Source: Novosphingobium sp. KA1
GTDB taxonomy: Bacteria > Pseudomonadota > Alphaproteobacteria > Sphingomonadales > Sphingomonadaceae
Assembly (NCBI RefSeq): GCF_017309955.1
Contig: NZ_CP021247.1
Location: 1,761,001 to 1,825,000, forward strand
Direction: 5' to 3'
Length of the DNA: 64,000 bases
The translations under genes and the position numbers were made by a program. The notes beneath the pieces are model-generated. The model was not told where the DNA came from and made no database searches. It was given only the letters and a program-made list of their open reading frames with translations. Positions 1-8,642 of the stretch are shown in pieces (the stretch's first letter is position 1; every line of letters begins with the position of its first letter).

Positions 1-13
1 GAAGTGACGCCCT

Positions 14-1360
14 ATGCTCAGCCCCGCAGAAGCGCTCGACCGCGCCCAGCAGCTTGTCGAGCGGGCGCGCCGCGCCGGTGCCGACGCCGCCGACGCGGTC
101 TATGGGGCGAGTTCCTCCGAAGCGATCCAGGTGCGGCTCGGCAAGCTGGAGGATGTCGAGCGTTCGGAAAGCGAGCATATCTCGCTGCGCCTGTTCGTGG
201 GGCGCCGCTCGGCCAGCATCGGCTCCAGCGACCTCTCGGAGCAGGCGCTCGACGAACTGGCCCAGCGGGCCTTCGCCATGGCCCGCAGCGCGCCCGAGGA
301 TGCCTATGCCGGACTGGCGCCGCAAGAGCGCCTGTCGCGTGGGCCCTGGCGCGACCTCGACCTGATCGACAGCCATGAGCCCGATCCTGAGGCCCTGCGC
401 GCGCTTGCCGAAGAGGCCGAGGATGCCGCGCGGGCCGTGGCCGGGGTGACCAATTCGGACGGCGCCACCGGCAGTGCGGGGGGCGGCGTGGCGGCGCTGG
501 TGACCAGCCACGGGTTTGCCGGGGCTTACGGCTCGACCAGTCGCTCGGTCAGCGTCTCGGTGGTCGCGGGCGAGGGTTCGGGCAAGCAGCGCGACGGCGA
601 GTGGCGCAGCGCGCACCACCTTGGCGATCTGCCGTCGGCCGCGTCCATCGGCACCCTCGGCGGCGAGCGGGCGGTGGCCCGGCTCGAACCCGGCACCATG
701 CGCAGCGGACCGATGCCGGTGGTGTTCGATCCGCGCGTCGGCGGCTCGCTGGTCGGCCATCTGATGGGCGCGATGTCGGGCGGGGCGATTGCGCGGCGTT
801 CCAGTTTCCTGCTCGACCGGCTGGGCGAGCAGCTGTTCGATTCCGGCATTACCATCGCCGAAGACCCGCTGCGCCTGCGCGGCCTGCGCTCGCGCCCGTT
901 CGACGGCGAGGGGCTGGCGACGCGCCCGCGCAATCTTGTCGAGCAGGGGCGGGTCACCGGCTGGCTGCTCGAAAGCGCCTCGGCCCGCCAGCTCGGGCTG
1001 GAGCCGAGCGGCCATGCCGCGCGTGGCGGCAACGGCGCGCCGGGGATCTCGGTCGGCAATCTCGACCTGCTGCCGGGCACGCTTTCGGTCGACGAGCTGA
1101 TCGCCGACATCGCCGACGGCGTCTACGTCACCGAACTGATCGGGCAGGGCGTCAATGGCGTCACCGGCGACTACAGCCGGGGCGCCTCGGGCCTGCGCAT
1201 CGTCGGCGGCAGGATTGCCGGGCCGGTGGCGGGCTTCACGGTTGCCGGCAACCTGCTGGCGATGTTTGCGGCGCTGACGCCTGCCAGCGATCTCGAGCGC
1301 GACCGCGCGATCAACGTGCCGACGCTGCGGGTCGACGGGATGACTGTCGCGGGGGATTAA
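14..1360 (+). CDS. pmbA: TldD/PmbA family metalloprotease subunit (TldE/PmbA)
   Basis: 448 aa, about the usual length for PmbA/TldE. In the known family, TldD and TldE form a cytoplasmic protease that trims unfolded peptides and, in enterobacteria, microcin and CcdA substrates. TldD carries the metal-site HExxxH motif, and PmbA-type subunits lack it; I see none here, which favours PmbA/TldE. Family-like features are the N-terminal helical region, the central glycine/serine-rich segment and the C-terminal stretch with GASGLRIVGGRIAGPVAGF. The start at 14 is close to the window edge, so an upstream start cannot be excluded. It converges on the mechanosensitive channel gene with 30 bp between stop codons. 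Confidence 0.9.
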   Translation: MLSPAEALDRAQQLVERARRAGADAADAVYGASSSEAIQVRLGKLEDVERSESEHISLRLFVGRRSASIGSSDLSEQALDELAQRAFAMARSAPEDAYAGLAPQERLSRGPWRDLDLIDSHEPDPEALRALAEEAEDAARAVAGVTNSDGATGSAGGGVAALVTSHGFAGAYGSTSRSVSVSVVAGEGSGKQRDGEWRSAHHLGDLPSAASIGTLGGERAVARLEPGTMRSGPMPVVFDPRVGGSLVGHLMGAMSGGAIARRSSFLLDRLGEQLFDSGITIAEDPLRLRGLRSRPFDGEGLATRPRNLVEQGRVTGWLLESASARQLGLEPSGHAARGGNGAPGISVGNLDLLPGTLSVDELIADIADGVYVTELIGQGVNGVTGDYSRGASGLRIVGGRIAGPVAGFTVAGNLLAMFAALTPASDLERDRAINVPTLRVDGMTVAGD

Positions 1361-1390
1361 ACGCGAGGTGGCGGGGATCGGGGCGGCCGT

Positions 1391-3928
1391 TCAGTCCCCC
1401 CCGTTGCCGCCATTGCCGCCCGTGTCGGCATGCAGGCGCACTTCCATTTGCGGGAAGGGGATCTCGATGCCTTCCTCGGCAAAACGGCGGGCGATCTCGA
1501 AGCGGATCTTCGAGGCAACGCCCACGCCGTCGGTCGCGTCGTGGATGAAGACGAGCAGGCGCATGTTCACGGAACTGTCGGCAAAGGCGTCGAGCGTGAC
1601 GTTGGGCTCGGGCCAGGCCAGCACGCCGTCCTGCGCCTTGCCGATCGCGATCAGCACCTCGCGCACGTGTTCGAGGTCGCTGCCGTAGGCAACCCCGACC
1701 GGCACCACCACGCGGGCAAGCCGCTCGCCGAGGCTGAGGTTCTTCACGCTGCCGGTGATCAGCTGCGAGTTCGGGATGATGATCTGGTGGCGGTCGAAGC
1801 TCTCGAGGTGGGTCGAGCGGACCGAGACCTTGCGCACGATGCCCGAGAACGTGCCCACCTCGATCCAGTCCCCCTCGCGGATCGGGCGTTCGACCAGCAG
1901 GATCATGCCGCTGGTGAAGTTCTCGACCGTCGATTGCAGGCCGAAGCCAAGCCCGACCGACAGCGCGGTGGCAATGAAGGCGAGGCTGGTGAGGTCGAGC
2001 CCGGTGCTGGAGACGGCGAAGGCCGCCGAAGCGACGATGCCGACATAACCGATCATCGTCACGATCGAGGCCTGCGAGCCGCGGTCGATCTCGAACTGGG
2101 GCAGGATCGTCAGGTTGATGATCCGCTGGATCCACTTGGTGGCGATGTAGCCGGCCAGGAACACGAAGGCGAACGTCAGCAGGTCGCCCGCCGAGATGTT
2201 GACGTTGCCGAAGCTGACGCCGGTGCGCAGCATGACGATGGCATCGCCGATCTCGCGGCTGTTGTAGCCCCAGGTCACCGCCAGCAGCGGCACCGCGCCC
2301 AGCGTCAGCACGATCCCGGCCAGCATCGGCACGAAGTGGATGCTGGTGCGGTAGTGCTTGAGACCGCCTTGCGCCAGCAGGCCGACGATCAGCGCCACCA
2401 GGCGGTGGAGGAAGATGGCGACGGCGATCACCGCCACCGAGACGACCAGATCGGAAAAGATCTCGCGCGCCAGCGCGATGTAGCCGATCAGTGCGGCGCC
2501 GGTGCTGCCGATGGCGAGCAGCTTGAGGATGCGGCTGAAGGGGGCCGCGAATTCGAGCTGGTCGGGCTTGGCGCGGCCGTGCTGGGGAAGAGACGGCGCG
2601 GTCTTGGCGCCATCGTCCTCGCGCCCCTTGTCGATCAGCGTGGCGAGGCGCCAGACGAACAGGCTGCCGCCGACCAGCAGCACGGCCGAGGCAAGGTCGA
2701 TCGCGCCGATGGTCATGTAGCCGTCGTCCTCGATGCCTTCGAGCACGGCGACAAGTGCAAGGAAGACGCCGATCACGCGCACCGTGGAAACCGCCTTGCC
2801 CACCACCTCGGGACGCAGGCGCACCAGCCGCAGTTCGGGGAACGGCGATTGCAGGGTGCTCTTGGCGAGCAGCTGCGCCATCGCCACCATCAGCGCGGCG
2901 ACCAGCAGCAGCGTGCTGAGCGTGAGCAGCACTTCGGTGCCGAGGAACGGGCGCATCAGCACGGCAAAGGCGGCCACCGAGCAGCCGATCGCGAAGAACA
3001 GCAGCAGCGCCGCGACAAGATCCTCGACGACGATGAGCACCAGCCGCCGCGCCGCCTGGCGGGCGGCGACCCGCCGCTTCACGAAGACCCGGTGGAGCGT
3101 TTGCAGCAGCCGGATCGAGGCGTAGGGGCCCAGCAGGACCAGCCCGGCCACGGCCAGCAACCGCAGCGCGAAACCGCCGGCCCCGTCCTGCGCGATGCCC
3201 GCCGTGCCGCTGCGCGCGGCGATGTCGATGCCGCGGCGGACATCGCCGGCGACCGCGATCCAGGCGCGGGGATCCAGCGCCGAGCGGCTCCGTTCGGAGC
3301 GGCGGCCGCGTTCGATGCCGGCGATCCGCTCGTCCAGTTCGGAGACCAGCGTGGAGGCTCGCGCCTGGGCTTCGCGCGCGTCGAGCACGGGGGCCAGCAC
3401 CACCGAAAGCCGGGCGTCGAGCGCCTTGCGGCGGGCGGTGATCGCTGAGGGTTCGCCCTTGCCTTCGGCGGGAACCTCGCCAAGCGCGGCCATCTGCGCC
3501 TGGATGATGCGGGCTTCCAGGTTGCTGCGGTCGGCAAGCGTGCGGGCAAGGTCACGGTCGGCGGCAAGCCGGTCGCGCAGCCTGTTGAGACTGCGGATGT
3601 GCTCGTAGTCATAGCCGCCCGCGGGCCGGCGCAGGATCTTCTGGGCTTCGGCCGCGTCGGCATTGAAGCGGGCGAGCGTGGCGGGATCGACTTGCGAGGT
3701 GGGGGGCGAAGGGGCGGGGGGCGAAAGGGGGGCGGCCGTGGTAGGGGTGCCTGGGGGTTCTGCCGGAGCGGCCGAGCCGGAAGCCTGCCCGGCGGGTTTT
3801 TCCGGCGCCAGCAGGCCGACGCCGGGCAGCAGCGGCGCGGCGGCCCGCACCGCGCTGCCGCCGGCAAGCAACCAGCAGGCCAGGAAGACGTGGAGCAGGG
3901 CGCCATGGCGGCGGCAGAAGGCGATCAT
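1391..3928 (-). CDS. Large MscS-family mechanosensitive ion channel (DUF3772 type)
   Basis: Predicted inner-membrane channel that releases solutes on hypo-osmotic shock. The start at 3928 is chosen because it opens directly into a signal peptide (MIAFCRRHGALLHVFLACWL...); the frame is open further upstream but that part does not look like protein. About 845 aa: a Pro/Ala-rich periplasmic stretch, a helical DUF3772-like domain (roughly 80-250), about ten hydrophobic segments, then the MscS core with GLGFGLQSTVENFTSGMILL and GDWIEVGTFSGIV near residues 640-690 and a C-terminal alpha/beta domain. This is the large KefA/YbdG/DUF3772 class rather than the 286-aa MscS. The C-terminus ends in a Gly/Asn repeat. 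Confidence 0.9.
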   Translation of the reverse strand: MIAFCRRHGALLHVFLACWLLAGGSAVRAAAPLLPGVGLLAPEKPAGQASGSAAPAEPPGTPTTAAPLSPPAPSPPTSQVDPATLARFNADAAEAQKILRRPAGGYDYEHIRSLNRLRDRLAADRDLARTLADRSNLEARIIQAQMAALGEVPAEGKGEPSAITARRKALDARLSVVLAPVLDAREAQARASTLVSELDERIAGIERGRRSERSRSALDPRAWIAVAGDVRRGIDIAARSGTAGIAQDGAGGFALRLLAVAGLVLLGPYASIRLLQTLHRVFVKRRVAARQAARRLVLIVVEDLVAALLLFFAIGCSVAAFAVLMRPFLGTEVLLTLSTLLLVAALMVAMAQLLAKSTLQSPFPELRLVRLRPEVVGKAVSTVRVIGVFLALVAVLEGIEDDGYMTIGAIDLASAVLLVGGSLFVWRLATLIDKGREDDGAKTAPSLPQHGRAKPDQLEFAAPFSRILKLLAIGSTGAALIGYIALAREIFSDLVVSVAVIAVAIFLHRLVALIVGLLAQGGLKHYRTSIHFVPMLAGIVLTLGAVPLLAVTWGYNSREIGDAIVMLRTGVSFGNVNISAGDLLTFAFVFLAGYIATKWIQRIINLTILPQFEIDRGSQASIVTMIGYVGIVASAAFAVSSTGLDLTSLAFIATALSVGLGFGLQSTVENFTSGMILLVERPIREGDWIEVGTFSGIVRKVSVRSTHLESFDRHQIIIPNSQLITGSVKNLSLGERLARVVVPVGVAYGSDLEHVREVLIAIGKAQDGVLAWPEPNVTLDAFADSSVNMRLLVFIHDATDGVGVASKIRFEIARRFAEEGIEIPFPQMEVRLHADTGGNGGNGGD

Positions 3929-4060
3929 CGCCCTGTCTTGCCGCCGCCGGGCTTGTGGCTCAACCGCAAAATCAATCCGCTGCGCCTTCCCTGTACCCTT
4001 CACGCGCCCACCACGCTCCTGTCGGCCCACGCCGATGCTCCGCCGCGAGGCAGGGCCGGA

Positions 4061-4537
4061 TCAGCGCGGCGCCAGTTCGAAGATGCCGCCGTCCATCTTC
4101 AGGGCCAGGAAAAGGTGGCCGTCCTTCAGGGTATAGCTGGCGACGTCGGAAAGGCGCCTTGCCATCATCGGCCCGATATCGGGCTGCGGGCAGAGCGCGC
4201 GCGTGGTCATGCCGGGGCCGATCGCAAGCTGGCCCGAGCGGCCGTCGGTGCCGGGCACCGCGCTCCAGGTCGCACGGCCGCGATTGCAGTCCAGCTGCAT
4301 CGCGATCGTGCCGTCGCTGCCGAAATCGAGCGTGTAGGCGCGGCCCTCGCCCGGTTTCGTGGCGCCCTGGGCATCGTCCATCGACTGGAAGGCGACAAGC
4401 CGCCAGCTGCTGCCCGCCAGTCCTGCTGATGCCGCTGCTTGGGGCGGGGCTGGGGCGGGTTCGGACGCGGTGGCGGTGCATCCGGCCGATGCGAGGGCGG
4501 CTGCGAGCGGCACTACCAGAGAGGCTATCGGCTTCAT
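4061..4537 (-). CDS. META-domain (HslJ-like) lipoprotein
   Basis: About 158 aa. The start at 4537 is preferred over 4543 and over the longer open frame because AGGAG lies 7 nt upstream of it and it opens into a lipoprotein signal peptide with lipobox ASAGC. The mature part begins after an Ala/Pro linker and holds one META domain (SSWRLVAFQSMDDAQG ... GCNRG-like LDCNRGRATWS ... YTLKDGHLFLALKMDGGIFELAP). META/HslJ proteins are periplasmic or outer-membrane small beta proteins of poorly known function, linked to novobiocin tolerance in E. coli. It is transcribed alone, divergent from the dioxygenase gene at 4759. Confidence 0.8.
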   Translation of the reverse strand: MKPIASLVVPLAAALASAGCTATASEPAPAPPQAAASAGLAGSSWRLVAFQSMDDAQGATKPGEGRAYTLDFGSDGTIAMQLDCNRGRATWSAVPGTDGRSGQLAIGPGMTTRALCPQPDIGPMMARRLSDVASYTLKDGHLFLALKMDGGIFELAPR

Positions 4538-4758
4538 GGACATTCTCCTGATCGATCGTTCCGGTCGGCGGGCAGGCGCAGTCCATCCGGTCCATGCCCC
4601 CCTGGGGACATCCACCATAAGCCCCGGAATCGCGATTTGGCTTGTAGGAACCGCGGTTCGTGCCGCGAAAAGCTTTCGGACATGGTGCGACAAGTCGCCC
4701 GCGCGATCGCGGCCTAGACAGGGGCATCACGCAATGCCGCGCAAAAGGACCCGATAGC

Positions 4759-5865
4759 ATGGCCAGTTCCGCCTCCCCCTCGGCCCCCACGACTGCCGAG
4801 GCATTCCCGCCCGTCACCACTGCCGCCGCCTGGCGCGGGGACCGGCTCGCGGGGAGCGACGAGTGGATCTACATGCTCTCGGACGAACAGGTTGCCGAAC
4901 TGGAGACGCTGGGCACCCGCTTCCTGGCCGAGAACCCGGACCTGCGCACCGTCGCGGCGGAGGAATATCCGCTGGTCGCCTGCGCCGATGCCGTGAAGGA
5001 ATGGGGCGCCGACGTCGATTACGGGCGCGGTTTCGTGCTGGTGCGGGGCCTTCGCACCCAGCTCTATTCGGACGCGCTGTCGAACGCGATCTACTACATC
5101 CTCGGCCTGCACATGGGCGATCCGATCCGCCAGAACGAGATGGGCGACCTGATCGACCACGTCTACGCCACCAGCGACAAGACCATGGACGATCCCACCG
5201 CGCTGTCCTCCAAGGTGCGCGACAAGCTGGTTTACCACTCGGACAGCTCGGACATCGTCGCGCTGATGTGCCTGCGCCCGGCCAAGGAAGGCGGGCTCTC
5301 GTGCCTCGTCTCGGGCGCGGAGATCTACAACGAGATCCTGCGCCGCCGTCCCGATCTGGCGCCGTTGCTGCTGGAGCCGTTCCACTGGGACTGGCGCCGG
5401 CAGGACCACAATGCCCCGGCCGATACCTATACCTCGCCGATCGTCAGCCTCGTGGACGGGGTGTTCTCGATGTACGCGGGCTCGCTCTACATCCTCACCG
5501 CGCAGGAATACGAGGGCGTGCCCAAACTGAGCTCCGAGCAGATCGAGGTGCTCGAACTCTTCGACACGATCACCTACGAGGAGGGCATGGCGATCGAGAT
5601 GGATTTCCGCCCCGGCGACATCCAGTGGCTGTCCAACTACGCCGCGCTGCACGCCCGCACCACCTTCTGGGACTGGCCGGAACCGCAGCGCAAGCGCCAC
5701 CTGCTGCGCCTCTGGCTGAGCCGCGATGCCGGCCGTCCGGTGGTCGACGGCTTCGGCAAGAACGGCGTCGTGCAGGTCCGTCAGGCCCCGCGCGACGGGC
5801 AGGCGGAGCATCCCGATGCGCATTTCGACGTGTTCTCGGTCTCGGTGCCGCGCCTGATGAGCTGA
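4759..5865 (+). CDS. TauD/TfdA-family Fe(II)/2-oxoglutarate dioxygenase
   Basis: 368 aa. The family couples 2-oxoglutarate decarboxylation to hydroxylation of a small substrate. The facial triad is visible: H160-x-D162 in VYHSDSSD and the distal His298 in NYAALHART; the basic stretch RKRHLLRLWL just after it matches the 2-oxoglutarate-binding Arg region. The start at 4759 is the first Met followed by plausible protein; the open frame reaches 4660 but that part is low-complexity translation. It stands at the left end of the catabolic island. Other TauD-like enzymes act on taurine, gamma-butyrobetaine, phenoxyacetates or nucleosides; the substrate cannot be assigned. The C-terminal extension (VDGFGKNGVVQVRQAP) resembles TauD-like proteins of catabolic clusters. 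Confidence 0.85.
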   Translation: MASSASPSAPTTAEAFPPVTTAAAWRGDRLAGSDEWIYMLSDEQVAELETLGTRFLAENPDLRTVAAEEYPLVACADAVKEWGADVDYGRGFVLVRGLRTQLYSDALSNAIYYILGLHMGDPIRQNEMGDLIDHVYATSDKTMDDPTALSSKVRDKLVYHSDSSDIVALMCLRPAKEGGLSCLVSGAEIYNEILRRRPDLAPLLLEPFHWDWRRQDHNAPADTYTSPIVSLVDGVFSMYAGSLYILTAQEYEGVPKLSSEQIEVLELFDTITYEEGMAIEMDFRPGDIQWLSNYAALHARTTFWDWPEPQRKRHLLRLWLSRDAGRPVVDGFGKNGVVQVRQAPRDGQAEHPDAHFDVFSVSVPRLMS

Positions 5866-5898
5866 CCGCAGGGCGGCGGACCGGCCGGGGCGACGGGA

Positions 5899-6582
5899 TC
5901 AGGCCCCCGCCCCCGCCCCCGCCCCCAGCATCGCCAAGACCGCGGCGGAACTTTGCACGTCCGCGAAGTTCAGCCGCAGGTTCATCAGGGCGGCGTTGTG
6001 TTCCTCGTCGGTCACTGCCGCGCAGGCATCGCTGACGACAATGACCTTCCAGCCGCGCATGTTCGCCTCGCGCGCGGTCGATTCCACGCAGACATTGGTG
6101 AGCGTGCCGACCATGACCAGCACCTCAGTGCCCCGTTCGCGCAGCGTCCGTTCCAGCGCCTGCTGCGGGCAGGAAAAGGCGCTGTAGCGGTACTTGTCGA
6201 GCACCAGGTCGCCTGCCGCGCGCGCCATCGCCGGGTCGAGGTCGTGCGAAGGCGTGCCCGCGCGCAGCGCCGCGATCGCGCCTGCCACGAAGGGATCGGA
6301 CCTGTCGTACTGCCAGTGCGGCATGGCGAGCGGCGGCTGCTCGCTGGTGGTCTGGCGCATCCAGATCACCGCGGCCCCCGCCTGCCGCATCGCCGTGGCA
6401 AGGGCGTTGCACGGCGTGATGGCGTCGCGGGCATGGGCATTGCCGAAGACTTCGCCCACGCCCACGAAGGCGGCCTGCATGTCGATCACCACCAGCGCCG
6501 CGCTGCGCGGATCAAACGCGGGGAAGGTGTTGTAGCCCCGCCCCCGCTCGGTCACCCAGTCCGGCAGCACGGTCTTGTGCAT
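5899..6582 (-). CDS. Isochorismatase-fold cysteine hydrolase
   Basis: 227 aa. The isochorismatase superfamily hydrolyses amides, ureido compounds or enol ethers with an Asp-Lys-Cys triad. Visible here are Asp34 in VVIDMQAAF, a Lys in LVLDKYRYSAF, and Cys in TNVCVESTARE. Its start overlaps the stop of the upstream SDR gene by one base (TGATG), so the two are translationally coupled. The C-terminus ends in a short GAGAGAGA run encoded by a G/C-rich simple repeat. A second isochorismatase-fold gene lies at 9772, so the island has two different amidohydrolases of this fold. Substrate unknown; N-carbamoyl or amide hydrolysis is the likely chemistry. Confidence 0.88.
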   Translation of the reverse strand: MHKTVLPDWVTERGRGYNTFPAFDPRSAALVVIDMQAAFVGVGEVFGNAHARDAITPCNALATAMRQAGAAVIWMRQTTSEQPPLAMPHWQYDRSDPFVAGAIAALRAGTPSHDLDPAMARAAGDLVLDKYRYSAFSCPQQALERTLRERGTEVLVMVGTLTNVCVESTAREANMRGWKVIVVSDACAAVTDEEHNAALMNLRLNFADVQSSAAVLAMLGAGAGAGA

Positions 6583-7412
6583 CAGGCCGGTTCGAACGCG
6601 GTGGAGAGCGACAGCGCCTCCCACGCGCGCATCTGTGCGCCCACGAATGCCAGTTGATCGCCCGCGTAATGCAGCGCGTCCTCGCCGAGGAACAAGTGCA
6701 GCGGCGGCTCGGCGGCATCGAGCGCGGTGAGGATCGCGGCGGCGCCGCGTGCGGGATCGCCCTTTTCCTTGCCCGCGCCTTCGGTGAGGCTGCGGCGGGC
6801 GAAGTGGGCGACGTCCTCGTAATCGGCGATGTCGGCTTCGGCGATCTTCAGGCCTGCGGCGGCAAATCCGGTGCGAAAGCCGCCGGGGGCGACATTGGTG
6901 ACACGGATGTTCATCGGCGCCACTTCCTGCGCCAGCGTCTGGCCGATGCACTCCATCGCGTACTTGCTGGCGCCGTAGAGCGCGGTGCCCGCCCAGGGCG
7001 CATGACCGCTGACCGAGGTGATGTTGACGACATGACCGGCCCGGCGCGCGCGCATGTAGGGCAGGAGCGCGCGCAGCATGCGCAGCGGGGCGAAGAGGTT
7101 GACATCGAACAGCGCCCTGGCCTCTTCGATGGAGACTTCCTCGATCGCGCCGATGAGACCGTAGCCGGCATTGTTGACCAGCCGGTCGATGCCGCCGGTG
7201 ATCTCTTCCGCCCGGGCGACGGCGGCCTTGACCGAGGCTTCGTCGGTGAGGTCGACGCAGAGCGCATGGGCGCGGCCGGGGGCGAGCGCCTCGAACTCAG
7301 GGTCGCTCGCCTTGCGGGTGGTGCCGACGACGATGTCCCCGCGCCCGAGCGCGGCTTCGGCCAGGGCGCGGCCAAGGCCTCCGCCGATGCCGGTGATGAG
7401 CCAGGTGGTCAT
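6582..7412 (-). CDS. Short-chain dehydrogenase/reductase
   Basis: 276 aa classical SDR. Cofactor motif TGxxxGxG is seen as TGIGGGLG at residues 7-14, NNAG near 87, catalytic Ser in NITSVSGH and YGASK (Tyr-x-x-x-Lys) near 152. TTRKAS after beta-2 is compatible with NADP(H) preference. It is the first gene of a two-gene minus-strand operon with the isochorismatase-fold gene and is divergent from the kinase operon. The long C-terminal part (DYEDVAHFARRSLTEGAGKEKGDP) is typical of the oxidoreductase subgroup annotated as SDR family oxidoreductase. Substrate unknown. Confidence 0.88.
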   Translation of the reverse strand: MTTWLITGIGGGLGRALAEAALGRGDIVVGTTRKASDPEFEALAPGRAHALCVDLTDEASVKAAVARAEEITGGIDRLVNNAGYGLIGAIEEVSIEEARALFDVNLFAPLRMLRALLPYMRARRAGHVVNITSVSGHAPWAGTALYGASKYAMECIGQTLAQEVAPMNIRVTNVAPGGFRTGFAAAGLKIAEADIADYEDVAHFARRSLTEGAGKEKGDPARGAAAILTALDAAEPPLHLFLGEDALHYAGDQLAFVGAQMRAWEALSLSTAFEPA

Positions 7413-7441
7413 AATTCGCGTGTCTCCCCTGAGGCGAAAGG

Positions 7442-7471
7442 CGTAAAGTGTGCGGCCGTAAAGTGTGCGGC
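7442..7471. repeat. Two tandem perfect 15-mers in a divergent promoter region
   Basis: The unit CGTAAAGTGTGCGGC occurs twice head to tail (7442-7456, 7457-7471) between the divergent SDR and kinase genes. A third partial copy (AAAGTTAGTGCGC) follows. Spacing of 15 bp and position suggest a regulator binding array, but no regulator is identified for it. Confidence 0.6.
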
Positions 7472-7663
7472 AAAGTTAGTGCGCACGCGCGCGAGGCCTC
7501 TTGGCGCTGGCCCCCGCAATTATTGTGCGGGGACGCACGGCGCCAGCCCGGGCTTGACCCCGCAAGGCGCGCCATGCTGCACCCCCGGTTGCACGTGCAG
7601 ATTGTTGCAGTTGCAGAACCCGGCCCCGCAAAGGGGTGGTTCCAGAATAGCGGAGCGGCACAC

Positions 7664-8602
7664 TTGGCAGTTCACATCGTCGGTTCGATCAATCTCGATA
7701 TCATCACCTCGCTCGATCATCTGCCGCTGCCGGGCGAGACGGTCATGGCCAAGGCCACGGCGCGGCTGCCGGGCGGAAAGGGCGCCAACCAGGCGGTTGC
7801 CGCCGCGCGGATGGGCGCGCAGACACGTATGGTCGGCGCCGTGGGCAACGACGATGCCGGGCGCTGGATGCGCGAGAGGCTGGCGCGCGACGGCATCGCG
7901 GTGTCCGGCGTCGCCGCGCTGGAAGGGGTGGAGACCGGCACCGCCTATATCGCCGTCGATGCCGAGGGGGAGAACCAGATCGTCGTCGTCTCCGGCGCCA
8001 ATGCGCGGCTGACCCCGCCGGGGCCGGTGATGGAGGGGGTGCTGCTGGCCCAGCTGGAAGTGCCGGTGGGCGCGCTCTTGCCGGTGTTTCGCAATTCGAA
8101 GTGCATCCGCATCCTCAATGCGGCTCCGGCGGTGCTGGCAGCGGATGTGCTGCTCGATCATGTCGATGTGCTGGTGGTGAACCAGACCGAACTGGCCGCC
8201 TTTGCCTGCTGCGGCCCGGTCGATGCTTTGCCCGCCGTGGTGCGCGAGGCGCGCAGCCTGATCCGGCACGAGGATCAGGCGGTGGTCGTCACGCTCGGCG
8301 CGCGGGGCTCGGTGGCGGTGAAGAAGGACTGGGATATCCACGTCCCCGCCGTGCCGGTAATCCCGGTCGATACCGTCGGCGCGGGAGACAGTTTCTGCGG
8401 TGCGCTGGCCGCGCTGCTTGACGAGGGGCGCAGCCTTGCCGAAGCGCTGCCCTGGGCGAGCGCGGCGGCGGCGCTCTGCACGCTGGGGCAGGGCGCGGCG
8501 CCGTCGATGCCGATGCGCGCGGCGGTCGCCGACCTGCTATCGGGGGCGGCAACAGAACATGCGCCGCCGATCAAGAACCGGGCGGGCGTTGCCCTAGGCT
8601 GA
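7664..8602 (+). CDS. PfkB-family carbohydrate/nucleoside kinase (ribokinase-like)
   Basis: 312 aa from a TTG start at 7664, chosen because GGAG lies 8 nt upstream and the protein then begins directly with the ribokinase signature HIVGSINLDI. An ATG-type start further upstream (7574 or 7448) would add 30-72 residues that do not look like protein. Family motifs: PGGKGANQAVAAARMG (substrate loop), GNDDAGRWMRERLARDGI, and DTVGAGDSFCGAL with the catalytic base Asp near 242. Known members phosphorylate ribose, fructose or nucleosides. First gene of the plus-strand catabolic run; a nucleoside or sugar released from the substrate would be a sensible partner. Substrate not determinable. Confidence 0.83.
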   Translation: MAVHIVGSINLDIITSLDHLPLPGETVMAKATARLPGGKGANQAVAAARMGAQTRMVGAVGNDDAGRWMRERLARDGIAVSGVAALEGVETGTAYIAVDAEGENQIVVVSGANARLTPPGPVMEGVLLAQLEVPVGALLPVFRNSKCIRILNAAPAVLAADVLLDHVDVLVVNQTELAAFACCGPVDALPAVVREARSLIRHEDQAVVVTLGARGSVAVKKDWDIHVPAVPVIPVDTVGAGDSFCGALAALLDEGRSLAEALPWASAAAALCTLGQGAAPSMPMRAAVADLLSGAATEHAPPIKNRAGVALG

Positions 8603-8642
8603 TCCCAGGACAGCACCGAACAAGAATTTGCAGAGGACTGAG

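Noticed and set aside
1430-3448. Plus-strand open frame of about 670 codons
   Set aside because: Antisense to the MscS-type gene, very rich in Arg, His, Gln and Asp, a typical shadow.
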